A DNA stretch of 64,000 bases. Source: Ephemerocybe angulata (lineage: Eukaryota; Basidiomycota; Agaricomycetes; Agaricales; Psathyrellaceae). The stretch lies in contig JAACJK010000015.1 in the NCBI GenBank assembly GCA_013368325.1, positions 62,001 to 126,000 of the forward strand, in the 5' to 3' direction. Of this stretch, positions 31,219 through 41,725 are shown piece by piece. A program made the position numbers and the translations under genes. The stretch's first letter is position 1. Each line of letters opens with the position of its first letter. The notes under the pieces are model-generated. The model did not search any database and was not told where the DNA came from. It saw only the letters and a list, made by a program, of their open reading frames with translations.

Positions 31219-34200
31219 CTAGTCTCGCTCTGTTCTTCGTCCCTCTTTCATCTGTGGCTGCGCATTTTTATCGTACTCAGACAGGATGGTGATTCCAGAT
31301 CTTGTCCTCAGCTTTGCGACCAGGACCCGCATTTGAGCCCGATTTTTATTTCCCGTCCAATTCATGTCCTCGTTTATTGTCAGACGGTCCGTGAGTTCAT
31401 CCACGAGCTGTTTAGAGTTCACATATATCTTAATGTCCTCGTCAACTCCGGCCATCTCGAGAGTTTCTAGAATTGCAAAAATGCTTGCCGTCGTCGTGCC
31501 CAGCGGGGTTTGTTTCGGGACTTTCGCCGCCCTCTGCATCTGTGGTGCTGGAGGACCGTTTCGGATGACACTGTAGCAGGTGTGGTGCAAAACAGATTTC
31601 ACTCGTCCCCTTGCTGTACCTGTGTAGTATACTGTGACCTCGTCAATCTGAGGCTTGGCCGTCTTGATATCCATCGGTCGTCCTATCCATGTGTCTCGCG
31701 CCTTTCCAAAAAGCCTATATCCATTGCTTTCCTTTGTGTACTCATCTAACTTCGGTGTAAACAGGCGTTCGCTCCCTTTGGGTATGAAGCTCATGGCCAG
31801 CATCTCGTGGCCTATGAGTAGTTCCTCCAGGTCAATTCGGTCGTCGTCAGGGTTCCATTTGGGCTTCAGGGAGTCAAGTATATTGGTGGCTATGTCGTGG
31901 CAGTACGCCGGGTCTTCGCACCCATGCGCTCTGTCTCTCCTACACTTCTCGCATTGGCACTCGGAGTCGTCACTCTCATCTCCGCTGGCACTCCCAGGCT
32001 GCGTCCCCCCCGGTCCTTGGGTGGGGTGAGGGAAGTTATCTACTAGCCACTGTAGGTCCCCGACGGTATATACCCCGTGAACATTCCGGAGGCATGTGGC
32101 TATTGCACCATTGTTGGGTGCGAGTCGGGTTCCGGGTTTCCGTCCTGGATGGTACCATATTGGCATCGCATTTTTTATGGTAGTGGTCACAGCGGGCGGC
32201 GTAAAGCAGATGTTATACTTTTCGGCAGTACGTATCATGTTTTTCAATGAGAGAGGGAGGCGGCTAACTTCAGCTTGTTTCCTTGTATGCCATGTCTGCT
32301 GGAATACGCTGCGCGCCGCGTCGAGATCATCGACATTTTGGGATTTGGGTATATCTCGCGCTATGAGGGCTCGGGCTGGGTATACCCATCTTGGGATATT
32401 CTCACCCAGGAATGTCAAGACTCGCATGAGGTCAATTGACTGATTCCGGAGTGGTATGTCTAGGGCTTTCTTCCCCCCTTTTTCGTACGGTAGGATTGTT
32501 GTTTCATGGTTTACTCCTGCTGGGGCACTGCCCCACATTATTCGGTTTATGCTCTTCTCAACCCGTCGTTCTACATCTTTGGACATGCCCTGCACAACCG
32601 TTCGGTACTGAGTCCTTCCTCCGGCCTCTATCTTGGTTATGTAGCTTCTGCCTTCCAGCGATGGTTTGGATTTCAGCCAAAAATCAACCTTGCTGTCCAG
32701 AATTTCGAGTGTTGTTGTCCAGACACTCGGGTTATCTACTTTGTTGCCTACGAATGCCCCTAGCGCACGCACGGGTTCACCGTCCTTTGCTATTTTAATT
32801 CCTTCAGGTATTCTTGAGGCCTCATCCTGGATTCGAGTCCGTCGTGTCGTGAGGAGTGTGTCTCGATATTCTTGTGGTCCAACTGGGACTAGCTCGGTCT
32901 TTTCAACATTGAATTTTGCTCCTGATGCATCACACCAGAGCTGGAGGATGTTTTGTAGGTCTTGGAAATTGTCATGTTCTGAGAGGTAAACTGTTGTATC
33001 GTCGGCAAAGAGTGTCGTGATTAGGCGTTCAATATTCTCATCAATCTTGAAGCCTTGGAGCGAGGACTTACGCAGTAGGTTCGCGAGGGACTCGATAGCA
33101 ATATTGAACAGAAGACATGATAAGGGGTCCCCCTGTCGCACACCTCGTGTTATCTTGTACGGTTTACTGATCACCCCGTTCAGGATGACGACCGTTTCAG
33201 CCTTATCGTATAGGGATCGTATTATCTTGCAGAAGTGGTCTGGGAATCCCAGGGTCTCAAGAGATCGTAGCAGGAAAGCATGCGTTATCCTGTCGTATGC
33301 CTTTTCTTGATCAAGAAAGACAAGTACCCCGTTCTCCTGTTCAACATCGCACCACTCAATCATGAGCTTGATCAGCTCGGTGTGATCATCTATGCGCTGC
33401 CCCTTCATGAAGCCTGCCTGGTCTGGGTGTATGAATTTTAGTGCTATTGGGCCCAGGCGTATGGTCTGCGCTTTAGTGAATACCTTGTAGTCCGCATTCA
33501 GGACTGTGATCGGTCTGTAATTTGCAATATCTGTTCTGTCTTTCTTCTTATAAATCGGGCACATCCACCCTTTAGCGAAATCACTATTGTCCGTGACTCC
33601 ATTTGTTTCTATGTCGTTGTAAAACAGCATCAGTATTCCAATAATATCCGCTGGTTTTTCGTCCTCTGCCGTGTTTCTCTCAGTGGCTTGTTTGTGCGCT
33701 CGTGCCATGTCCTTCCACAGCTCGGTCGGTATGCCGTCTGGCCCCGGTGCCTTCCCATTGGGCATCGACATCAGCGCCTCATATATAATTTCCCGGTCTA
33801 GCAGGGCTGCGAGAGTCTGTTTGTCATCTGGATTCAAGCGGTAGTCCATTTTGTCCAATACTAGCTCCATTGCAGTTCGTCGTTCTTCCTCTGAGTGGCT
33901 CACATCCACCTGTAACTTTTCATGGTAGTCACGAGCCGCCTGCGCCATATCTTGGGATCTGGTTATTGGGGGTGCTCCATGGTTCGTTGGGTCTTTCATC
34001 AGCTGCATCGTGTCTCTTGGGAGTTTTTCCTTGTTTGACTGTATCCAGTACTTGCCAATGGTCTCATTCTCGAGGATGGCTTTGGTGTGTGCGTTCTCTC
34101 GTTTGTTGTTGTGGAAGTCCGCTTCGAGTTTGTTCATACTCGTTTCAATTGTCTGCGCTCGGGCTGATCTCTGTCTGTCCGGTACGGTAGTGTCATTCAG

Positions 34201-35724
34201 GACAGCTTTCAGATCGTCCTTTAGCGACTTAATTTTTGCCTTGGTGCGTGGTATCATTACTCGCGCCATATCTCTCGCTTCTTGCAGTGCTACCTTCAGT
34301 TTGGCGAATGTTGTCTGCCTATTGTCCGTCCCGATGCTCTGGTCGTTCCACTCCTTCATTTTCTTCTCAGCCTTCTTACATTCTATGTTCGCGTATTTTA
34401 GATACTCTTTGTTCTTTAGCAGGAAGCCAGGCATCTGCCACCTGCCTGTCCCGATGTAGGGTGAGTCAAGGTCATAATAAGTGACCATAACAAGTTCATG
34501 GTCGGTATTGATGACCGTGGGCTCGTACGTCTCCCAGTTTCTTGTAGATTTGTACAGGCCCCTCTGGACATATATACGGTCTATTCTCGAGCGTCGAACA
34601 CATCCGTCTCTGATTTCATTCTCTCCTCCAAATTCGTCGCCCGATTCATCGTCCACTTCCTCATCCGGTTCCTCGTCTGAATCCGAGTCTGGCTCGTCCG
34701 CATCTGACTCTGGATCTACTGATACTTGTTTCCATGTGTATGCTTTTTCTTCTGGGTTCTCCTTGCGCCAGCCGTCTATTAGACTGAGGGTCTGTTTTAG
34801 GTCACGGAGTGCGTTCACGGTTGGCTCCTTCCCAGCTTTGGGTGGGATGCGGTCCAGAGCATCTTCCACGACGTTGAAATCTCCGACCATGAAGTGTGGC
34901 TTCCTTGGTCGTGAACGCGCTGGACCGGTTGTGTATGCGGCTCTCAGGCCTTCCCAGAAAATTTTGTTCTTGCCGGGGGCATTTGGTGCGTACACCCCAA
35001 GTATCTCAAGGGTGGTTGTGTTATTTTTCCACGGAATCGTTACATGGATTGCTCGTCCCACCTCCAGGACCTTTACGTTGACATGTTCTTTCCTTATGTT
35101 TAGCGCCCTACGGTTGATTACCACAGCGATGCCCGCCCGGTTCGTGTGTTCCGGGTCAATTGAGTTAATAATTATGAGTGTTTTTTCAAATAGCGTGTTT
35201 AGCTCGCTACAGCGCTCTTCTGTGAGGTGTGTCTCCTGGATGATTGCCAAACCCATCCGCTTGTTCCTCATTACCTGTCCCAGGTTTTCCCATTTCTTCC
35301 CGGTCTGATCAGACCCGCCGCCCCTGATGTTGAGTGTCCCAAGGGTCAGGTTCGCTTTCGTCCTCAGTTTTTTTTGACGGGCTGGCAGTTGTTCCTCTGC
35401 CTGCGCTTGTGAATGGCGGGGGTTCTGTCCACCATTCGGCTGTGTGTTCCTTGGGCCAGGAGCACGTCGTTCTGAATTGGGCGTGAGCCCTTGCGCTTGT
35501 CTACCACCGTACTCCGCAGTCAGGTCATCTAGGGGAAGGCCGGTAGACTGGCTCTGTCCCCCATCGTTGACTGGGAGGCTGAAGCCGAGACCGGGGAGAG
35601 TGACACCAATAGAGGGGAGGGGGGAAGAAAAACTTGCAGCGGTTGATCTATACTGTGCAATTAACAACCATGAGATTGCACAGGGGCCTATTATTGTCCG
35701 GGCTGCCTCGGGTGGGGAGGTACT
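31219..35724 (-). CDS. LINE ORF2: endonuclease, reverse transcriptase, degenerate RNase H
   Basis: The frame is open from 35724, but the first ATG is deep inside the endonuclease, so normal initiation is missing. Counting from 35667: apurinic-type endonuclease at about 105-400 (TLNIRGGG, IQETHL, VYAPNAPG, VGDFNVVED, SRIDRIYV, TDHELV); reverse transcriptase at about 640-930 (VRQGDPLSCLLFN, TTLFADDTTVYL); RNase H-like part at about 1340-1440. The latter keeps the fold pattern (KIYVNSKQLVDELTDRL) but lacks the aspartates (VYYTGTARG and YVNSKQ instead of YTDGS and YTDSK). It is broken from its C-terminal zinc domain by a frameshift at 31218. Confidence 0.93.
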   Translation of the reverse strand, partial: STSPPEAARTIIGPCAISWLLIAQYRSTAASFSSPLPSIGVTLPGLGFSLPVNDGGQSQSTGLPLDDLTAEYGGRQAQGLTPNSERRAPGPRNTQPNGGQNPRHSQAQAEEQLPARQKKLRTKANLTLGTLNIRGGGSDQTGKKWENLGQVMRNKRMGLAIIQETHLTEERCSELNTLFEKTLIIINSIDPEHTNRAGIAVVINRRALNIRKEHVNVKVLEVGRAIHVTIPWKNNTTTLEILGVYAPNAPGKNKIFWEGLRAAYTTGPARSRPRKPHFMVGDFNVVEDALDRIPPKAGKEPTVNALRDLKQTLSLIDGWRKENPEEKAYTWKQVSVDPESDADEPDSDSDEEPDEEVDDESGDEFGGENEIRDGCVRRSRIDRIYVQRGLYKSTRNWETYEPTVINTDHELVMVTYYDLDSPYIGTGRWQMPGFLLKNKEYLKYANIECKKAEKKMKEWNDQSIGTDNRQTTFAKLKVALQEARDMARVMIPRTKAKIKSLKDDLKAVLNDTTVPDRQRSARAQTIETSMNKLEADFHNNKRENAHTKAILENETIGKYWIQSNKEKLPRDTMQLMKDPTNHGAPPITRSQDMAQAARDYHEKLQVDVSHSEEERRTAMELVLDKMDYRLNPDDKQTLAALLDREIIYEALMSMPNGKAPGPDGIPTELWKDMARAHKQATERNTAEDEKPADIIGILMLFYNDIETNGVTDNSDFAKGWMCPIYKKKDRTDIANYRPITVLNADYKVFTKAQTIRLGPIALKFIHPDQAGFMKGQRIDDHTELIKLMIEWCDVEQENGVLVFLDQEKAYDRITHAFLLRSLETLGFPDHFCKIIRSLYDKAETVVILNGVISKPYKITRGVRQGDPLSCLLFNIAIESLANLLRKSSLQGFKIDENIERLITTLFADDTTVYLSEHDNFQDLQNILQLWCDASGAKFNVEKTELVPVGPQEYRDTLLTTRRTRIQDEASRIPEGIKIAKDGEPVRALGAFVGNKVDNPSVWTTTLEILDSKVDFWLKSKPSLEGRSYITKIEAGGRTQYRTVVQGMSKDVERRVEKSINRIMWGSAPAGVNHETTILPYEKGGKKALDIPLRNQSIDLMRVLTFLGENIPRWVYPARALIARDIPKSQNVDDLDAARSVFQQTWHTRKQAEVSRLPLSLKNMIRTAEKYNICFTPPAVTTTIKNAMPIWYHPGRKPGTRLAPNNGAIATCLRNVHGVYTVGDLQWLVDNFPHPTQGPGGTQPGSASGDESDDSECQCEKCRRDRAHGCEDPAYCHDIATNILDSLKPKWNPDDDRIDLEELLIGHEMLAMSFIPKGSERLFTPKLDEYTKESNGYRLFGKARDTWIGRPMDIKTAKPQIDEVTVYYTGTARGRVKSVLHHTCYSVIRNGPPAPQMQRAAKVPKQTPLGTTTASIFAILETLEMAGVDEDIKIYVNSKQLVDELTDRLTINEDMNWTGNKNRAQMRVLVAKLRTRSGITILSEYDKNAQPQMKEGRRTERD
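35652..35682 (-). promoter_or_regulatory. stem-loop at start of LINE ORF2
   Basis: CTGTGCAAT and ATTGCACAG form a perfect 9 bp stem around a 13-base loop. On the coding strand the loop holds an ATG that opens only a seven-codon frame. The position at the ATG-less start of ORF2 suggests a role in reinitiation or splicing; the function is inferred. Confidence 0.4.
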
Positions 35725-36175
35725 CTATCATTGTAGAACTCGCGATCTACTTTGTTAGTGCTTCGCCGACATGCGGCCCGGTACTCCCCCGACCTAAATA
35801 GGTCGCCGGGTTTGGCGCCCAGTCTCGGCGCCTGCGCGACAGCGCCCCATCAGCTTTCCTGAAATCCGGTGGACCAGTATATTTGGGCTGAGGGTTATGG
35901 TTTCACTGATATCCTGCCGACTAAGCTGGGATTCCTTCATCTACCTATACTAAGACGTCGTACGTAGTATGCATCACCAAGGTCATCAAGTCTATTCGAA
36001 GGCATGTATATTTATGATAGTGTACAAGGGTAAGCGAATACAGGTTCAGGGTTTTCAACTTTATCAAGAGGGCACGTTAACAGAAAGGGGGAAGTCGGTA
36101 CAGGAAGAGTCATAGAGTCCATCGGTCAAATCATATTTACTCAATTGAAGCCCATCGGGCGGAGGCAAGGTGAGA

Positions 36176-38073
36176 CTAGTACCACGCGGAGTCGTCGCCG
36201 TAGCTCTCGGAGGGGTCGGCGTAGGTGGAGGGGCCAGCCTGCGCGTAGGATGACTGGCGTGTGTTCCCGCGGCCACGGCCCCGTCCTCCTCGATGGTTGT
36301 TGTTTCCACGGCCGCGAGGGGTTCCGTACTGGGCCGGGGCGGTGGAGCGCGAGGCGTTGGTGTTAGCAACGATGTCATCGAAGGAGAAGGCAGCCTGGCC
36401 AGATGTGGGTGTGGGGTTGGAGGGTGCCGCGGTGTGGGCGGGGGCGGTCGTCGTGGTGTCTTGGTCGAAGAAGCCCGGGACGGACTTGAAGGGGCACAGC
36501 CCGGTTGGGTGGTCGCACCCCCGACAGATGACGCACCGGAAGTCGTTCGCCTTGGGTCGTCCGCGTCCTCTGGCGCTGGGAAAGTCAAGGTGCTTCTTGA
36601 GGCCGGCGATCAGCATGTCCATCATCGCCTGGACGTTCGAGGCAGGGTACATGAACATGCGCCACGCGACGACGGCCTCCCCCTTGACGATGATCTCGAG
36701 GGCAGAGACACGGATGGTGTTGATCAGGAAGTCGGCGGTGTCTCCTCTGGGGATCCGGTCGGGGATGTTGTCGCGGTTGCTATCCATTTCGACCCAGGCG
36801 CTGAAGGGGGCGTACTCCCGGAGTCGCTCCTTGAAGATCTCAGCAACCACCTTCTCGTTCGCCTTCGTCGGTGGGAGGAGGATGCCGGTCACCGTCATGA
36901 CATACGGTGACACGGGGAGTTGCACGGGGTAGCAGAAGGCGGTGACCTCTGGCGTCGACCAGGCCATGCGGTCGGTGAGTCGGTCGGCTTGCTCTTGCGC
37001 TATGCCACTGACCAGGAAGGGCTGTGGGACAGTCGGGTGGTCCAGGCTCTTCAGTTCGCCAGGCGAGAGAAGGAGGTCGGGTGCTTCGCCGATGAAGCTG
37101 GTGAGGAGCGCTTCGAGCTTAGAGAGGTACGCAAGAGAGAAGGTCGCGGTGGGGCGCATGTTGGCGATGACGAAGATGACCAGTGGGCCGTTCATCTTCG
37201 CCCAGACTTGGCGAGTCTCCTTGGTGAGGTAGCTCGCGAGGGTGCGGATGGTGACTCCTTCCGGCTTGGGGAAACCGCCTTCGGGGACAGGGGTGAGTTT
37301 GTCGGGAGGGAGATAGAGGGGGTCAGGGTTGGCGCCGGTGTCCATCTCGTCCTCGCTGTCTTCGATGGCGACGAGGTCGGGGAGATCCTCGTGCGTGTCC
37401 GACTCGTCCTCAGGGGTATCCTCCCGGAGGAAGATGCTGAAGTCCGTCTCGGGGGTGGGCTCCTCGCGCTGCTTGCCCTTGTCGGCCGTAGCTGTGGCTT
37501 CGCCAAAGACGACCTGATCGGGAGGTGAGTACGGGTTTTATCACTGTTGAGCTATCGTGTGCTTACTCTATGGGTAGGGGCCGGGTCTTTAGCAGTGGCG
37601 GACGCAGCGATCTGCAGCGAGTGGGCGATGGGCGCTGAAGCCTGCGTTAGGCGTCAGTGTGATGTTTCAAACAAAGAGTATATAACATGTACGTCTCCTT
37701 GGAGGGTGCCGTTCACGGCACCCGAACCAGTCTGGTCGATCGCATCCATGGCTTCGTTGTCTGGGCGGTTGATGGTGGACTTCTTCACAGGAGATGGGGA
37801 GGGAGAAGGTGCCTCGACTTCGTCAACTTTCCTCTTCGGAATCTTCGCGGGTGGTGCGCTGAGGGTCGTGGTACTGGCGGACTTCTTGGTGAAAAAGGAG
37901 TCGATGAAGTTTTCGGTGGAGGTGCCGAGGGGGTTCTGTACAGGTTTCTTGAGCGTCGCGGCGTAGGAGGGGGCCTTGGTCTGGGCAGGGGCAGCAGGGG
38001 TGGGGGTCGTGGATTGTTCGGCAAGAGGAGCAAAAGAGTTGGCGTTCGACTTGGTGGACCTCCTAGGCGGCAT
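36176..38073 (-). CDS. LINE ORF1 (Gag-like RNA-binding protein) with two introns
   Basis: Three exons: 38073-37693, 37641-37567 and 37513-36176. Introns are 37642-37692 (51 bp) and 37514-37566 (53 bp), both GT..AG and phase 0; total 597 residues. The N-terminus is Ser/Pro/Lys-rich, then an acidic hinge (DESDTHEDLPDLVAIEDSED), a folded domain at about 200-440, and a CCHC knuckle CVICRGCDHPTGLC. The tail is Arg-Gly repeats (GRGRGNT) that should bind RNA. CxxCxGxDHPTGLCP is typical of agaricomycete LINE ORF1 proteins. The gap to ORF2 is about 450 bases. Confidence 0.85.
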
Positions 38074-38590
38074 GGAGCGGTTCTTGGGGTGTAAGTGAGA
38101 GGTGTTTAAGCTTGGGTAAGAGGGGAGGTAGGGTCGCTGGTTGGTGGTGCTGTGTCTTCGGTGTAGGTGTCCCTTTTATGCGGTTGAGGGTACTCAGGGG
38201 CTTTGCGGGCGGCTGAGGGTGTTCCGGGAGTTGTCATGCTGTTCGTTCATGAAGCTCCATGTTTTGGGGTCTTGAATGGTCGGTGAACGGTGCATTCATG
38301 AGAGATGCATGGAAGGGGCTTACGCGTACGGTCAGGCGGTCAGTCATGACGCCCGTGCATAACAATTCAGGGTCTCGGGTCTGTGGGGGTCTGTGGGGGG
38401 CGCAAGTCCATCGCCCTGGCCCCATGCCCGTTCCCCGCCTCCTCCCTACGCTGGTCGCGCTCGTGAGGAGTCGATACGGTCTCCTTGGTGGTGAAGGATC
38501 GGAAGAGAGATGTCGATTCGGCTAGATCAGATCAGGCCTCGTCACCTGGGCTCATCTTGACACGCCACGTGCCTAGCTGTCGTGAGCGAG
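38074..38590 (-). other. LINE 5' untranslated region, proximal part
   Basis: G/T-rich on the plus strand with GTTCATTCATGA / GGTGCATTCATGA phrases. No coding content. The distal part of the same leader lies beyond Gypsy-2 at 55098-55310. Confidence 0.7.
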
Positions 38591-38823
38591 TGTGACGAAA
38601 AGCAATAGCACAGAGGCTAGAAGGTGTCGTCGCAAGGGCTTGAGTCGCACAGACGAAGTAACAGGTTGAAACTAGGTCTTTTTGGTGGGAACTAGGAGGT
38701 AATCTACGACAGGAGGAGAGATTATATACTAGTACGATCTAAGGCTGTAGCCAAATATAGAACAAATAGAGAACAAATAAAGAGAAATCAGGAATAAACA
38801 AAGGGGAAATCGCGAACGCTACA
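38591..38823 (-). repeat. Gypsy-2 3' LTR
   Basis: 233 bp, TG..CA, short for a Gypsy. Next to it on the element strand is a purine-rich stretch AGCAGGAGGG, the probable polypurine tract. Confidence 0.95.
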
Positions 38824-39445
38824 TACGCCCTCCTGCTATTATGAAAGAATAGCATAATGCCTTTTAGTGGAAATAAACGGAGGTAAGGTAGCGAAAGGGA
38901 AAGAAAAAAATTTTCTAAGTTTTCGAAGTGAATCATAACGTGTTTTTGGGTGAATGTAAATGGTCATAAACGAAGCGATGCGGAGAAGTTGAAGATGGAG
39001 GATAGCCGGGACATACGAAGGCTATCAACGAAAGTAAAGGTGCGTAACGAAAGAAAAGGACGCGAAAGGGAAGTCAAACATCATCGTACACACATGGGGC
39101 TCGACCGACTCAGGCGGTGCCGGCGGCGGCGGCTTCCCTGGCGGCCTTCTGTTGTGCTGCGACAGCTCGGCGAGTGGCTTGAGCGGCGGCGCCGTTGGTT
39201 TTGGTAGTGGTGGTAGGTTTGGTAGCTGGGGCTGCTTCGACGACGGGCTGGACGGCCTCGACGACGGGCTCGGTGGAGGAGGCTGCGGCTTCGGGGTTCT
39301 CGGCGGGGGTATCACCAGCGACGGACGGAGTGGGTTCATCCTCCATGTCGTGGTCGTCCTGCTCGTAACGAGATGTGGAGGCGGACCGACTGCGCTTGTA
39401 AGGTCTTTCGTCGTCACCTCCGCCAAGGGTGGTCCGGTCTTTAAA

Positions 39446-41725
39446 AAAAAGACCTGGGGTCGGAAAATCTGAAATGAGCCTTGAGGGTCCAACCAACCAC
39501 CCACGTAAGCGCCAAGACCTTCCAAATTGGGTAATTTCCATCAATTTTGGTTCCCGGCGCCGAAGTTCGGCAAAATCCGAGTTACCGGTGATCGAATTCC
39601 CGTTTGGGCACATTGCCGGTTGGTGTCTCAACAGCCAATATACAACCCACAAACTCACTTACTGACCTCTTCTGAGCATGTAAGTAATATATTAAGTGGT
39701 TTAAATAATTTACACCCTCAGAAGAACCAGAAACCTCGTCCCAGGGCCCTATTTTAGGGTTTTGAGGAGGGGGTCCAACAATTTTTTTTGAGCCTGGCTA
39801 GACCGCCCGCGGTCAGGTTCGGAACCGCGCGAACCCGGTTCGAACCCGGTCCGAACCTGAGGTTCGCGGTTCAGGTTCGCCACTTGGCCGAACCGTGACC
39901 TCAGCCAGCATTTGCGGTTCAGCCAGGGCGCTGGTCCGAACCGCGGTTCGGACCCCAAAATCTTGACATGTGTAGTCTAATCTAAACTTTTTGCCAACTG
40001 CAGGGGAAACTCGGCGTGCAGCCCAGGTTTCCCCTGCAGTGGAATTTCTGAACGTACATAATCTAATCTAATCTGTGACAACGATTCCGAAACTCCGGCG
40101 GTTGCCGAGAGCCGTGATCGCGGGTGCCAGCGCGAAGTTCGGAACCATTCTATCCTTGCCTCTTACCGCCACCACGGTCCACGGCTCGCTCATGCACCGT
40201 CCGTCACGCCTCAGCCAACGCGCCAAAAATCCGTGGGAGACCCGAACAAGGCTGGGTCTCCAGCCTGCAAACGGAGCCTCACGTGTGACCGCGTGTAACC
40301 CTACCTAGGGTTTATGGTTATCCTTCTGCCAAAAAGCCATTGCAAGCTTGCAACGCCTTTTTGGCGGAAGGAGGACCATAACCCGAAGTTGGGGTCTTCC
40401 TCCTCTTGGCCAGTGGCCACGTCGTCGTCCCGTCTCAGCCATCCCGACCCCGACCTGCCACCCTGGCACCACCAAACGTCCTAACGTCGAACGACGTGAA
40501 CGCTCCTGCCATCGCCACGCTCGCGTCGTTGGGACGCGAGCGCTCTCCAACCCCAGCACCTGCCAGCTCACGTCCGCCCACGCGCGTTGGTCACCACGAA
40601 CCGTCCGTCACCACCGCCTTCCTCACGTCCAACGACGTAAGCACTCCTGCCACCACCCTGCCACCGCCACGCTCGCGTCCAACGACGTGAGCGCTCTCCA
40701 CCGCTCACCGGCCACCTCAAGCCCGTTGTCGCCGTCCCCGGCCCTACTTCCATCGCCACCCCTACCTGCCGCCACCACCGCGCTCGCGTCCAACGACGCA
40801 AGTTCTACCACCTAACTGCCACCACATGCCCGTCGTCCACCTGCCAACTCGCGTCCAACGACGCCAGTTCTCTTTCTCCACCACCAGCCGTCCGTCACCG
40901 CCGACTTCGCGTGTGTCACCCAGCATCCGTCACCACCAACTTCGCTCGCGTGCGGCGTCCAATGACGCCGAGTCCTTCGTCAACTCGCTCGCCGCCACTG
41001 CGACTGTCCCAACGCGTGGTCGTGACCGGTACGTCCTCTCCCTCTGTTCTCGCCAGCTCAGCTGACTGTCCCCAGGCCTTCCATCGCCGTGCCCCTCGAC
41101 CGTTCGTGGTCGTCGCATGAACATCACCCCTCTTGTCGCCGCATCGAAGAGTGGCTCTCTTCGCCACATGCACAACGCGTGTTCGCAGCGGCGGACCCCA
41201 CCTTTGACGGTACTTGCACGCTTCGCTCGGCTTTGCTAGCCAACCGTGTATTGCAGCTGAAGAAGGTGGGGACTCTTGCCGCGGCGCCACACCTGCCCGA
41301 CGGAATATGGTCGATGAAGACGGGCAGTGGGTCTTGAGGGCGGGGCATATGCGTCCGCCAGAGGTACGCTTCTATCGTTTTGTACTCCTCTTCGAGGTCA
41401 GCTTCGCGCTGCCTCTTACCCTGCGGCTTGATCCCGCGTCAGACGCAGGGGCTTTTATTTCGACTACCTCCCCAGTGCGTTGTGTATTTCCGACCGGGAA
41501 CCGCGTGCATATACAACCTTTTCTTATTTATCTTCTATATCCCTCACTGCTCTACATACCTCTCCGCTTCTGTGTATCTCTGGACACTGTACTGTAGGGT
41601 CGAATAGGTAGAATTGTAATTGTGTTCGTTCGCCATCACGTGACTCCGATCAGGGCTCGCCGCGAAAACTGGCGCCTCTCCTTCTCGTCTGTTTGACACC
41701 GTTCTCCCCCTCCCCCTCCCAAATT
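39446..41725 (+). other. hAT 5' non-coding region with palindromes and microrepeats
   Basis: 2.3 kb before the transposase ATG. Holds the GGTTCGAACC subterminal block, a 13 bp inverted repeat (CTGCAGGGGAAAC, near 39998-40040), a roughly 70 bp near-palindrome around 40310-40383 centred on TTGCAAGCTTGCAA, and about seven copies of a TCGCGTCCAACGACG-like word between 40470 and 40990. The frames here look like repeat translations, not genes. Confidence 0.6.

Noticed and set aside
36261..37528. Plus-strand ORFs of about 200-220 codons
   Set aside because: Antisense of the LINE ORF1, whose spliced frame and CCHC knuckle are clear.
40348..40815. 155-codon ORF in the hAT 5' region
   Set aside because: Translation of the TCGCGTCCAACGACG microrepeats; no start context or splice logic linking it to the transposase.
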